This document shows positions 47,627-57,757 of a DNA stretch of 64,000 nucleotides, one piece after another (positions within the stretch are counted from its first letter, which is position 1; each line of letters starts with the position of its first letter). The position numbers and the translations under genes were made by a program. The notes under the pieces were generated by a model, which saw only the letters and a program-made list of their open reading frames with translations, searched no databases and had not been told where the DNA came from. This DNA comes from Metopolophium dirhodum (taxonomy: Eukaryota; Arthropoda; Insecta; Hemiptera; Aphididae), in NCBI RefSeq assembly GCF_019925205.1, contig NC_083560.1, forward strand, positions 65,423,266 to 65,487,265. Reading direction: 5' to 3'.

Positions 47627-48170
47627 ATCATGGGAGTTAACACGTTAAAATATCAGCGACACTAACAAATATAACGCTTTCAATTCAATATATATATCTG
47701 TATACATATACATTCCATATATTTATGAATATAATAAATTGATATATATAATACGTGTACGCGTTCTATCAGCTCATGTATGGGAGTAAACACACTGAAC
47801 TAAATGCATGGAATGCGTATTATGTATAATTTTTATATATGTAAAATGAGACCATCAAATCAGAATGCATATGGCTCCCGATTTGATTTTTAACATTATT
47901 ATTATGATAATGATAACAATTTTCATAGATTACATAACATTTTACCATGTTTTCCCTTGGCTTGGAATGCATATGGCGACTTCTTATGAGGTTCATATTT
48001 TGAACAATGCACACGTTCCATGTATTTAGTTCAGTGAGTAAACACGTGAAAGAATCAGTGACACTGATAAATGTAAGGTTTTCAATCCAATGCATCTATG
48101 TTATATACAATTTACATTTTATATAATATATAATATGTGTGTGTTCGTGCGTCTTTGTCAGCGGATAGTG
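47627..48170 (+). repeat. Tandem duplication of about 145 bp, second copy split by a MITE
   Basis: Copy A (47627 to about 47771) and copy B (about 47772-47793 plus 48046-48170) share the order: tcatg..gggagt(t/a)aacacgt, then 'atcag(c/t)gacact', '(t/c)ttcaat(t/c)caat', an AT-rich stretch, and 'tcagc' at the end. Copy B is continuous with copy A only after the 242-bp insertion is removed, so duplication came before insertion. Confidence 0.75.
47794..48035. mobile_element. Small TIR element with 10-bp target duplication (MULE-like MITE)
   Basis: The ends are inverted: actgaactaaatgcatggaa on the left and the complement of ttccatgtatttagttcagt on the right. The 10-bp string gagtaaacac flanks it exactly at 47784-47793 and 48036-48045. 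Length is 242 bp with no coding capacity. A 10-bp duplication fits Mutator-like insertion, though the TIRs are short for that group. The neighbouring duplicate copy gives the empty site for comparison. Confidence 0.82.
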
Positions 48171-48412
48171 GCCCTTATCCCGTGTGATTTAAGATAGTAT
48201 GGTTGGCCATCGACTACGGTAAAAATAAATAAAATGAATTATTTGATGGTCATCGATACAGTCGCGAGAGTAACGACATTACTTTGCTCACAGTTCACAT
48301 GGAGCGCTGCTATAGTAAAAAGGGGAAATTAACGGTACTGGCTTTCTTACCACAAGTCGATGGGCAACCAAACTATCTTAAATCGTGTCTTACGCAAATA
48401 CTATACAAAGGA
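48171..48412. other. Unique sequence upstream of a candidate gene
   Basis: Moderate GC and no repeat signature. A 63-residue frame starting at 48284 runs into the hAT terminus and so cannot be a native protein end. With the hAT removed, this segment joins the DNA at 49598 and would be the upstream region of the candidate gene at 49734. Confidence 0.4.
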
Positions 48413-48420
48413 GTGGGCAC
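48413..48420 (+). repeat. Left 8-bp target duplication of the hAT element
   Basis: gtgggcac, exactly repeated at 49590-49597. Confidence 0.9.
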
Positions 48421-49589
48421 CAGTGGCGGTTTTGGGGGTGAGGCAAGTGAGGCGCCGCCTAACCTAAAATTTTAAGTAAAAAATACTATTAAAGTTTTTT
48501 TTGTCCCACCGATAGCATATACATATTTTGATATTAATTTTTAACGTTTTTATGATTTTATTTGAGAAAAAAATCTTCTTTGCCAAGTTTAACAATATAA
48601 ATTATTATTTATTATATTGTAAATGATAAATCATTATATTATTTAGTGTTTATTACCAAAAATAGTGATAAACCGATAATAAATGTATGAAATAATTATT
48701 ACGTAAACAAACGCTAGTGTTTCAACCGGTGGCAATGTTCCGATGACGTCAGTAAGCACCGTTTAACTCCGCCTCAGAGTATGTACTATTGTGTACATGA
48801 ATTACACACACAATCGTATGTACGCGAATGCACGCGACTATTAAATAACTAGAGTTGCGCATGCGCAATAATCATTGTGAGGCTCGACTAATATCGCCTT
48901 ATGTACTAAAAATAGACTCGGTATACAGGAATATATAGTCAGCCGGCATTTCAACGTAAAAACACATTATCAGTAATGATGTTATTGTTACAATCGAGAC
49001 TCGGGACAGTTTTCCGTTGTAATATCTATTGATAATAATTTTATATTTATCATTAGTGATTTCTGTCTTGACGTCTTGTACGAATGGTCGCTTGTGTCTT
49101 CCACTTTTTCGGTGATTCCGGTTCGTCTTAACGTCTACGTTAAAATATATGTGCGAGTGCTGCAGTTTTTTGTAATAAACATTATTAAATTAATTACTGT
49201 TGGAGTTATGACGTATCCAGTGACAGACGTGGTAGTTATGTTGTTGGAGACGCCGTTTTGACGATGGAATTCTGATAGTAAAAATGATTTAGTAAAAGTG
49301 GGTAAGCCTATTCCGATTTTGTCAGCTTTGGCTCCTGACAAGAAACTAAGTAAGGTATTCTGTAGGTCATTTAATCTAAATTTTTATCAACAACACTTGG
49401 TTATGCGGGAGTCATTATATACAAAAATTGTTTTGTTGGCCATGTTTGTTGTTGGGTAAAGTGAAGTCTGTGTGGATTTTTTTTATGTTTTTAAATTAGA
49501 TTTATTGTGAATTCTAATTTTGTATGGGGGGGGGGGGGGGGTGATACATAGGTTGCCTCACCAAAAAAATACTACCAGAACCGCCACTG
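48421..49589. mobile_element. Non-autonomous hAT element with exact 8-bp target duplication
   Basis: The termini cagtggcggttttggg (left) and the complement of ccagaaccgccactg (right) are hAT-type inverted ends, with subterminal 'gtgaggca' words on both sides. The element is 1,169 bp. No transposase similarity was seen in any frame; the 61-codon frame at 49076-49261 is not recognisable. A G-run of about 18 bp lies at 49525-49542. The exact duplication implies a relatively recent insertion. The element also carries promoter-like motifs, listed separately. Confidence 0.9.
48745..48868. promoter_or_regulatory. Promoter-like module: full CRE and palindromic NRF1-type site
   Basis: tgacgtca (48745-48752) is a perfect cAMP-response-element palindrome. 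ttgcgcatgcgcaa (48855-48868) is a perfect 14-bp palindrome containing the NRF1/ewg-type core gcgcatgcgc. Both lie in a GC-richer part of the hAT interior. In a 1.2-kb element without a transposase this may be the old transposase promoter or captured host sequence. Function is inferred from motifs only. Confidence 0.4.
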
Positions 49590-49597
49590 GTGGGCAC
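49590..49597 (+). repeat. Right 8-bp target duplication of the hAT element
   Basis: An exact copy of 48413-48420. Confidence 0.9.
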
Positions 49598-49733
49598 CAT
49601 CTATATACAGTATGTGCGCGTGCGCCAGCTGTGATGTCACTGTAGCAGTACAGATACGTTTCACCTAAATACACGTATATTATATTATATACTTACTTGT
49701 GATTTTTAAAGTGATAAATTTCATTATATTATA

Positions 49734-50042
49734 ATGGAAGAAACAAGTGCAGAATCGTCAAACAATGACATCGTAACTAAGTATACTGAGTAACATATAT
49801 GTTTATATTGAAAATATACTTATTTATTGTATTTATTGAGTTGCATAAAGTTTCTAAAATAATAATTGATAAAGAATACAAAAATGTCTATTGATTTGAT
49901 TTCTATTATTTGTTTTTATTTTTAACTGTTAGTGTCAAAAAACAAAAGAAAACAAATGCTGAACATCAGATAGAGAGCTTAAAAAAGAAAATGAAAAAAA
50001 TGTGTAGTCCAATAAATTTATCAAATCCTGATTATCAACAAG
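49734..50042 (+). CDS. Candidate first two exons of an unrecognised gene
   Basis: Exon 1 from ATG 49734 reads 'MEETSAESSNNDIVTKYT' and ends at a donor-like site (49789/49790, gtaaca; alternative at 49780/49781, gtatac). A 143-bp AT-rich intron with a strong pyrimidine tract ends in ttag at 49932. Exon 2 (49933-50042) continues in phase from either donor with 'VKKQKKTNAEHQIESLKKK' and 'CSPINLSNPDYQQ', closing at ag|gtgtgt. The exon sequence is less AT-rich than its surroundings and the joined frame has no stop. The product starts with an acidic/Ser-rich segment followed by a basic, possibly coiled-coil Lys-rich stretch; I recognise no family. The 5' flank (49598-49733) includes a CRE-like tgatgtcac and an E-box cagctg, and a hAT element sits about 145 bp upstream of the ATG. 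Later exons were not identified. Confidence 0.4.
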
Positions 50043-50503
50043 GTGTGTATTTAATGTTAGTTATAATATATGTATATACCATCTTGTATAAGTGCAAGAA
50101 AGAGAGAAAGAGAAAGAGAAAATCCATAGAGCAGAATACGTGCGTAGGGAGCTGGTGCAGCCGATGCTTCTTAATATTTCTGCCTTATAGATATTCAATA
50201 TACTCATTGTATATGCAGCAAGTTTAAATTGTATGTGTAGAAATGTTACTATGCGTTTAATAATTTTTTGCATACGATTGACACTTGATATTGATCGTGT
50301 TATATTTCATGTTAAAACTTTATGAATGTTTAAATACATTTTTTATGGTTTCAATGTGGGATATTTATCACGAATGTTTATATTAAAATATTTTTAGTAA
50401 TAAAAATATTTTAATAATGCTGTAATGTAATTTAACCGTCGAAAAAAAATCCCATGCCCAACGTGAAAAAGAATATAATTGGTGACAAAAAAATTTACCT
50501 TCG
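50043..50503. other. Presumed intron or flank, with a simple repeat and a hairpin
   Basis: An imperfect (agaaag)n run lies at 50096-50120. A perfect hairpin with 16-bp arms (tattaaaatattttta and its complement, 4-base loop) lies at 50381-50416. No clear next exon was seen. Confidence 0.45.
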
Positions 50504-50794
50504 CAGTGTTGTAAAAAATACCACCCAAATACCTACTATAAATAGTCAAGTATTTGAGTAATACTCAAATTCTTTTTAGAAATACCTATTTGAAATAATC
50601 TTAAAATATAATAAAAAAATGATATTTACCTAGTTCTGATATAATTTGTCAAAAATTTGTTTATTGCATTTTAAAAACAAGATTCGTTCAATAATCATAA
50701 TGTTGTTCTGTTATGTTAGTTCTTTTTTAGTGATAGTTGCACCATAACAATGAATTTTTCTCTACAGAGAGTTATATATTAGTTTAAAATAGGG

Positions 50795-51190
50795 ATTAGA
50801 ACCAAACCTAAAAGAACCGGTTCTGGAACCAGAACCTTTATTTTAATAAATGAAGTACCGGAACTGAACCAGAATTTTTAAATTAAATAGGTTCCTTTAG
50901 GTTCAAAAATAAAAAATGTTATTTATCATAATTTAATGGTATTAGGTACCTACTGTTTTGTGTGTGTATGATCATATAAGTTTTCTAATATTTCTCGTAC
51001 TATTAATTAAACCAGCATTCCGGATAAGTATTAAAATAATTATACTTTCCAGTACCTAAATTATCTGGAACCAGTACCGAAATTATTTAGAACCGGTAAC
51101 CAGAACCAAACGGGAACATTTATTTTATTTTTGGAGAACCAGTACCAGAACCAATACTGATAAATTCAAAAGGTTCCAGTCTCTGGTTTA
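50795..51190. repeat. GGAACC/GGTTCC-rich imperfect repeat
   Basis: At least a dozen 'gaaccg', 'ggaacc' and 'accagaacc' words occur in two clusters (50798-50905 and 51045-51190) around an AT-rich core. This looks like the redundant terminal regions of a DNA element rather than coding sequence. Confidence 0.55.
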
Positions 51191-51299
51191 AAGCTATATT
51201 TGTATTTGAATATTCAAAATGTGATTATATAAATACTATATAATATAAATATAAATATTATATAATGTGGATATAATCTGTCATCGATATTCGTCGACG

Positions 51300-51341
51300 T
51301 TAAACAATAATGAAAATATTGACCCCACTCCGCTCAGAATC
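51300..51341 (-). repeat. GAGCGGAG dispersed repeat, minus-strand 5' end fragment
   Basis: The complement begins gattctgagcggagtgggg at 51341, directly abutting the next repeat. Confidence 0.55.
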
Positions 51342-51590
51342 TGCCAAGTGCGAGTCGGACTCGCGCACGAAGGGTTCCATACCATCATCTATAAACATGT
51401 TGGCAACACTGCTTATATTATATATAATGTATTCTAAGATTTTTAGTATTTGTTGTTATAATGGCAACAAAAATACATAATCTGTGAAAATTTCAACTTT
51501 CTAACTTTTATGGTTCATGAGATACAGCCTGGTGACAGACGGACGGCCTTAGTAATTGGGTCCCGTTTTACCGTACGGAACCCTAAAAAT
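51342..51590 (+). repeat. Insect-wide dispersed repeat ('gcgagtcggactcgc' to 'ggaaccctaaaaa')
   Basis: The segment starts tgccaagtgcgagtcggact with 'cgcgcacgaagggttcc', contains 'catgagatacagcctggtga' and 'cagacggacggcc', and ends 'ccgtacggaaccctaaaaat'. I recognise this wording as a dispersed repeat seen in many insect orders, but I do not assert its family name. About 250 bp, noncoding. Confidence 0.65.
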
Positions 51591-51729
51591 TAAAAGAATA
51601 AAAAAACAGCATTCAATAAAATAGTATTAAATAGTAAAAAATGTATTTAAAACACCATTTAAACACTTCAAAATAAAAAGTATTAAAAAAAGTATTTGAA
51701 TACTTTCAATCAAATACTCTACAACACTG

Positions 51730-52915
51730 AGTACAAAGCATAGGTGTACTTGTAATTTGATGACTGAATGAGCTGTACCTACCTATGGAGTAAGGATCTT
51801 GCAATATAGATATCATTATTATTATGTACACAATTTTTCAAATGTGTTTTATTTATCCAAATTTATTCGATACTAACTTTGCAATATAGAAAAATTGCTA
51901 AGTAGGTACCTACTTATTTTCTAAAATAATAACACTATTTTTATAGGACGCCTTAGGTATAGGTATTAGTCCACTTTCTAATCGATAATATTTCTATAGG
52001 AATATAACACTTGCAGTACCTACCTATAACCGCTACGTGTTATTATGATATAAATTTTCGTTTTTTCATCACTTAAAATTTGTTTCCATTAAAAGGGACA
52101 CTCATCTGCAGTGTTTGTACCCACTAAGACGTCCATTATTTGGTCGCATCTTTTAAAATAATATCAATAGATATAAATGGTCCAAAAGTATTGGGTTACA
52201 TAAAGGGTTTTTGGCCTTTGTGAGGATAATAATATTATGTGCATTAGTGAAATAGAATCACGGAGACAATTGTCAAACAATATGTCACTATCGAGTGAAT
52301 TTTTATTCAAACAACAATTGATCCTTATACTATTATCCAACTTTATTTACCCATGTCTACCATTAACCCTGACGAATTGTCAATAGTACCTAACGGCCCT
52401 TGTGGATAGTTGCATTAATAGGTAGGTAGGTACTAGGTATTATTTTCTTTTTGTTAATTTTATTCCTTAGTAGTTATATACCTACCTAGAACTATAAGAT
52501 ACCTGGTACATACCTACTTAAGTAAGACTTAAAATATAATTTAATGAACAACACATAAATAAATGTATTATTTATTATTAAGGATAATATAAACAAAGGT
52601 TGTCGTTAACTAGGTAGGTACCTAGTTCAAAAGTTAAAGAAAATTTAAAACTAAAAAGTTAGATTTTCTTCAACAATATCTTTTCTGAATGTTGTAGTTA
52701 CATTACATACATGTACAATGGACGACAAAAAGAAAAATACTCGGGAATATTTAGGATTAGAATTAGAATTATTCAAAATAAATTTTTTTAAATTTTTTTA
52801 TTGAGCATATTACAGTGCATAGTTTATCATTTTTTTAGGCATATTATAGTGCATATTTCATGGTTTTTTAGTGCTAGAAGTCTCGAGCCCTGGTAATAAG
52901 TAATAAGTAATAATA
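51730..52915. other. Noncoding stretch, nothing recognised
   Basis: Contains several taggtaggtacctac-type words, typical background of this genome. No gene seen. Confidence 0.5.
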
Positions 52916-53075
52916 TAATATACCCTAAACTGACTAACCGTCTCCGCTTAGAATTGTTTTTCGTATACAATGATAATATTATATCACTGAATTCAAATTT
53001 AATACCATCCATTACAGTGACCCACTTGTAACCTACTGTACAGCAAAGCGGCACCCACTTACCCGCTTTTTTTGT
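52916..53075 (+). repeat. GAGCGGAG dispersed repeat, 3' module only
   Basis: From 'ctgactaaccgtctccgctt' through 'agaattg', the hairpin-like 'caatgataatattatatcac', 'gtgacccacttgtaacctac' near 53017 and 'gcggcacccacttaccc' to a T-run. No start signature was found upstream, so this is a truncated copy. The 103-residue minus-strand frame over it (52827-53138) is an artefact. Confidence 0.7.
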
Positions 53076-53919
53076 ATTTTGTATACAAACAAACAAATAA
53101 TCAATATATGCATTGCGATTTAATAATTTTATTGACATAAACCAGTAATTGCTTAAGCCACCGTAAAACCTAGTAAGTATAATAATTTTTAAAAAAAAAT
53201 TAAATTATTGAGAAACAGTTTAATAATATTTTATATCAAACCACTGTGCTATCTCTTATTGTGAAATAACGTAATTTTAACAGAGATAAAAGATTATGTC
53301 ATATTCCAAAAACATCGCTCTGTATAATAGCTATAGATATATTATATGTACATTATAAATGCGTACGTATACATCACTGATATAATATCTAAATACCTAT
53401 TTATTATAATACCTATGAATGAAAGTAATAGGTACCTACATAAATTAAAAAGAGTATTCATTAAAAACACAGGTTAATTAACGGTTGGGTTTATTTCTTT
53501 AACTTAAAAAATATGTATAAAAAAATCGTTTTAAATTACAAAGAAAATTATTTAATTTTGCATACAAATTAATAATTGTTCCTGTTACATAATTTTCCGC
53601 GATAAACATTCTTCTAATTTAATCCTTTCTGAGCGACTTTTATATAAACATATTTTAAGAAAATTATATTACCTATATAGGTAAGAACTTTCATCCTATA
53701 GGTACCATTAGATAATAAAGTAAGGAGTTTAGGAGTATAATGCATATTATGCATATTATTAAGGAATATTTATTTATAAAATCTAAAATATCCATAATAA
53801 AAACTATAAGTATTACAAAGCTTTTAGCTTCTATCATTATAAGAATCTTAATAATTATTACTTATCTGGAGTTGATTGTTTGAATATATATAATTATTTA
53901 AATATGAAAATAAATAAAT
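53076..53919. other. Noncoding stretch, nothing recognised
   Basis: AT-rich; no gene seen. Confidence 0.5.
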
Positions 53920-54219
53920 ACAATAGGGGGGGGGGGGGCGGAGTAGCCGAGCAGACTAAGGAGTCGATTGTGACGCATACGGCGCCGGTTCAAACCTCGG
54001 TTCATGGGCGGCAATTTTCTTCTGGCAAGTCACGGTGTCCGGAGAGAAGTGCCGCCATCCCCCACCTGGGCATGTCAGATACCCTCGGGTGCCCACTAAA
54101 AAATCTGCCAAAACTACGCACACGTGTTTACACCTAAAGTTCCCTCCCCCACAGTTTAAAAACCACCCAATGGCCTAAATTGCCGTGGGTTAACTAATAA
54201 AAAAAAAAAACACAATAGG
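53920..54219 (+). mobile_element. tRNA-derived SINE with target-site duplication
   Basis: A G-run leads into a tRNA-like head with an A-box-like tagccgagcag (53944) and a B-box-like ggttcaaacct (53987-53997), the internal RNA polymerase III promoter. The GC-rich body is unrelated to tRNA ('cacctgggcatgtcagatac', 'cctcgggtgcccac'). The tail is taactaataaaaaaaaaaaa at about 54190. The 8-bp string acaatagg occurs at 53920-53927 and 54212-54219, a likely target duplication. The A-box with 'gccgagcag' suggests a Ser- or Leu-type tRNA origin. The 85-residue open frame over it is not a gene. Movement would need a partner LINE. Confidence 0.82.
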
Positions 54220-55810
54220 TAAAGTTAAATCAACAAAAATTGAATGATATTTATGTATGTAAATTAGTACAAACATTGACCACTTATGTAGTTATTAAAC
54301 ATATATTAGTCAATTTGTTTAAAAAAAAAAATATGAAATAGTAGATACCGCTTTGACTTTGAACTATGTACAGAAAATATTTCGAAAAAATTAAAACACT
54401 TCAAAAATACTCAAAAAATTAGTGTTAATTCCTTAAATACTTTTTTTTACGTTTGATGTTTGCGAATCAATTCTATAACAGTATTACGCTTGAAGGTAGG
54501 TACGACAGGTACGTCATACACAATATTCGAAATTATATTTGCACTCCTATGCATATTTATTTGTTTATTTAATACAATTTCCGTTTTTAATTTTTGCATC
54601 CGGTTTATCTCTAGTGCAATTAATGACTATATTATAATATATATATATATATATACTTATTATATAGATTTTTAATCATACCGGTTTCATAATATACACC
54701 TTGATGCCGGTTCAGTTGGGTATAATCCACTTCAATTGACACAACTAATTGGATTCTGATTAAATTAAATAATTATACATCTCGTTTTATACCCCAGTGC
54801 TCGTGTTAACTTTTGTTACATTTTAGAAAGACACCGTTTCATTATAATTTGTACCTATGTATCACAATAATTTATAAGTTGATTCAAGTTTTAATTGGAT
54901 CTTCCTGACCATCGGATCTGCTATTCACCTTTGCACTTTGCAGGCTCAACAGTCCAGAATATGTAGGTCGCAATAATTATAATAGTATACCTCAGCACCT
55001 ATATTTATATAAATTAATCGTGTCGTCTGATGTCAAATTTCGAAGTAGCTTCGGTCTATATGGGGCCAGCTTGTGTGTAATAATAAGAGGCAATATTTAG
55101 ACAATATCCAATTTAGTCATCGCCGCCCATGGAATTTTTGTTAGTCGTAAATTATGATTAGTTGGAGCATAGGCCTTATACTAAGGTATACTATAGTATA
55201 AGGTCTATGAGTGAGAGTGTGATTGTAGACCTAAGGGTATCGGGTTATCTACACACGCACTGTCATATTGTAAACGGCACCACCATGGTAATCGAAAAGT
55301 ATGATATTTTGCTCAAAAAACGTTTTAGGTACTGGAAAATCTCTCACTCGTCGTAGATAATGGTCAGATGGTCTGATTTCATAATTTTTTTATTTGTAAG
55401 AAACCGGATAATTGTATACAGAATTACAAGGCGCATTAGACTTTGATTATAAGTTTCGTTGCTTAAAACAAACATAATAAACAAATCAAAAGCTTGTAAA
55501 AATTGATTATATTATTCAAAAAAATATTATTATATGGTTTAGAAATATAATTTTGTAAATCCAAGTCCAGTAAGCCCTGTAAAAAGTATTTCTCTTACCA
55601 TAAAAAAAAAAATATTGTCACGTGCCTTAATCGTATATTTTTTCTATAAAATGATTTCAAGTATCACAAACTGTTTGTTTTCTAACTGTGGTCCAAGACT
55701 AGTCAAAGCGCATTAACGCAAAATAATTTTTTAGTAATATTAGATTAAAATCACTTAATATAAAATTTATCGAACTTTATGTATTTAAAATATACTTACA
55801 CAGTTGAATA
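54220..55810. other. Noncoding stretch, nothing recognised
   Basis: Contains an (at)n run at about 54637-54654 and a short inverted repeat ccttatact / agtataagg at about 55173-55202. The 64-residue frame at 55162-55356 is unrecognised. Confidence 0.45.
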
Positions 55811-56315
55811 GACATATCTAAGATTTAAAAATGTAATACAAGATTTCTCATAAATAAAAATTAAATTAAATGTTTACAAGAAAGTCAAATTTAATTTTGA
55901 TGAGCGTTCAAAGATCATATTTTTACAACATTTGATATTCACTCGATTTCTTGTGTGGCGATTTTCTTATTTTGTTATAATTCAAAAACGAATAATTGTA
56001 GATCAATGAAATTTACACCATGTTCATTTTATCAATTCCCATACTTGATAAAATGTTCTCAACTTTTATAGGTAAGGATTGCAAATTTAAAATAGGGTTC
56101 CACGTAAATAAGTTATATATAAATTACTTTATTCAAAAATATATCATCAAATATACTTAGTAATATCATATAGGCTGACTGAACGTCCTCGCTTAGAATC
56201 GTTTTTCTTATACAATGATATTATATCATTGAATTAAAATTTAACAAAATCCATTAGAGTGACCCATTTGTAACCTACTGTACAGCAGAGCTACACCCAC
56301 TTGCCTACCTTTTTG
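55811..56315 (+). repeat. GAGCGGAG dispersed repeat, 3' half
   Basis: Interior wording matches the copy at 11660-11890 ('aatacaagattt', 'acaacatttgatattcactc', 'attcaaaaacgaataa'). It is followed by the 3' module (ctcgcttagaatcg at 56189, 'gtgacccatttgtaacctac' near 56260, 'cagagctacacccacttgcc' near 56285). No start signature is present. Confidence 0.7.
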
Positions 56316-57308
56316 TTTTTACTCTGAGATAACTTAAAAATCATAAAACAAAAAAAACGATTTCACGTGCATACGTTTTGTACTTTTGTCGACGCTGCAC
56401 ATGGACTTGATAGAGAACACAAATATTTCACTGACATCCTCTTAAATTAACTTTGAACATTTAAAAGTCAATAGGCATGTTATAATAATGACAAGTTATT
56501 ATTTCAACCATCTGCATTCTGCATAACTGTGGCGTGTTTCATTGTGTTAATTTTTACAAAACTTCTGTTGTATGTACCTATATATATTTAATATATTTCA
56601 ATGTGTACTGTGTAGGTTTCCTACCTTTCAAAAAAACTTATCAAGTACAAACACAAAAATATAAAGTACATTTGTATTATTAAAGAGCTTTTATCAGATT
56701 TTGGTGAAAAATATTTTCATTTAAACATCAACAGTTTTCTTTATTTTCAGCATTATAAAACAATGATGATTAATTTTTAAAGACTACTCGAAGTCATTAA
56801 TAATTATATATTAGTATATTACTTATAGTAATTTTTAAACAATAATATTATATTATTATGTTTTTTTAAGATCATATATCTAGAAAAGTTTTTCCACAAA
56901 AAAACTTTCAATGATAAATAAAAATAATCTATTGTGTAAATTAGTATCTTCTTGTATTTTTTAATATATTGTAGGTACTTAAAATGTTTATTGTTTTCAA
57001 ATATAACAACAATTTTCTCCGTCATAATTTCGTCAATTCTCTAGAACAATCAATTAAATCAGTCGAGTTGATATCATTATTGTTTTGATAAGTATTACAT
57101 AACAATGTGTTTGGTAGATTTTATAATACCGACTACCGTTTCGATTTCAAAGTTAAGTACTTAAGTCCCTACGGTTGATCTGAATAAAACAAAAACGATA
57201 TTATATATCAACGGTCATAAATCAATTATCTTGTTTATTAAATGGCATATTATTACTATGTTAAAATGTACAACAATGTACATAATAACCTTAAAATGTT
57301 AAGAGGAC
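56316..57308. other. Noncoding stretch, nothing recognised
   Basis: AT-rich; the 68-residue minus-strand frame at 56819-57025 is Lys/Ile/Tyr low complexity. Confidence 0.5.
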
Positions 57309-57440
57309 GTGATGCCCGCATGGCCGCATGTGTTGTCTTCGTCTTGCAAGTGTGAAATATACGCAAAATCCCGAAATTCAAAATGTTATAACCTTGGAAC
57401 AGTTGGAACTAAGACCGACCGACAAATTCTGATTGTACCA
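57309..57440 (+). repeat. Probable dispersed repeat fragment
   Basis: The wording 'gtgttgtcttcgtcttgcaa', 'acgcaaaatcccgaaatt' and 'ggaactaagaccgaccgac' is of a kind I associate with an aphid dispersed repeat. It is stripped of any ends here. A 70-residue frame crosses it but is not protein-like. Confidence 0.35.
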
Positions 57441-57596
57441 TTATGCTTAACTCGTTTAAATATACCTATTACCTATATAGGTTTCCCAAAAATCGAGCTA
57501 AACTGCTTTATTTCAATATAATATTTGTGCAATATTCAATTTGCAATAGTGATAAGTGTTTATTACGAAGTAATATTATCTTAGTTACAGCTAAAC

Positions 57597-57757
57597 CATA
57601 GGCGATTTGGGTTTTTATTTTTTGTTTCTATAAAATATACTATATTAATACCAATAAATAATAAGTATATAAATATGGTTCGGCAGTTAAAAAAAAGTCA
57701 TAGGGGGGGAGGGGGATATGACACCCAAATCTCCCAGCCCGTAATTACGCTACTGTA
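57597..57757. repeat. hAT-like terminal fragments
   Basis: The left edge cataggcgatttgggttt and the complement of the right edge (cagtagcgtaattacggg, then 'gatttgggtg') share 'gatttgggt'. The right edge is the same terminus as the hAT remnant at 34572. Flanking 8-mers do not match, so it is unclear that they bound a single insertion. A G-run lies at 57704-57715. Confidence 0.4.

Larger units (their letters stand above)
50504..51729. mobile_element. Composite repeat bounded by hAT-like 'cagtgttgta' ends
   Basis: The left end is cagtgttgtaaaaaatac and the complement of the right end is cagtgttgtagagtattt; both continue with 'agtatttga'-type subterminal words. The flanking 8-mers (taccttcg and agtacaaa) differ, so the two ends may not be one clean insertion. 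Inside are a GGAACC-rich patch, a GAGCGGAG repeat end, and an insect-wide repeat, indicating serial nesting. Confidence 0.5.

Noticed and set aside
47820..48095. 91-residue minus-strand frame
   Set aside because: It spans the small TIR element and both flanks, so it cannot predate the insertion; no known similarity.
48284..48475. 63-residue frame upstream of the hAT
   Set aside because: Its last third is the hAT terminus. The native part is short and has no start or splice support.
52827..53138. 103-residue minus-strand frame
   Set aside because: It lies over the 3' module of the dispersed repeat; other copies do not keep this frame open.
53938..54012. Possible true tRNA gene
   Set aside because: A and B boxes are present, but the acceptor stem does not pair convincingly and a non-tRNA body plus A-rich tail follows, as in a SINE.
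53880..54137. 85-residue open frame with GC-rich content
   Set aside because: It lies over the tRNA-derived SINE and reads through its A and B boxes; not a gene.
57597..57757. Single clean hAT insertion
   Set aside because: The ends are only partly alike and the 8-bp flanks do not match, so it was reported only as terminal fragments.
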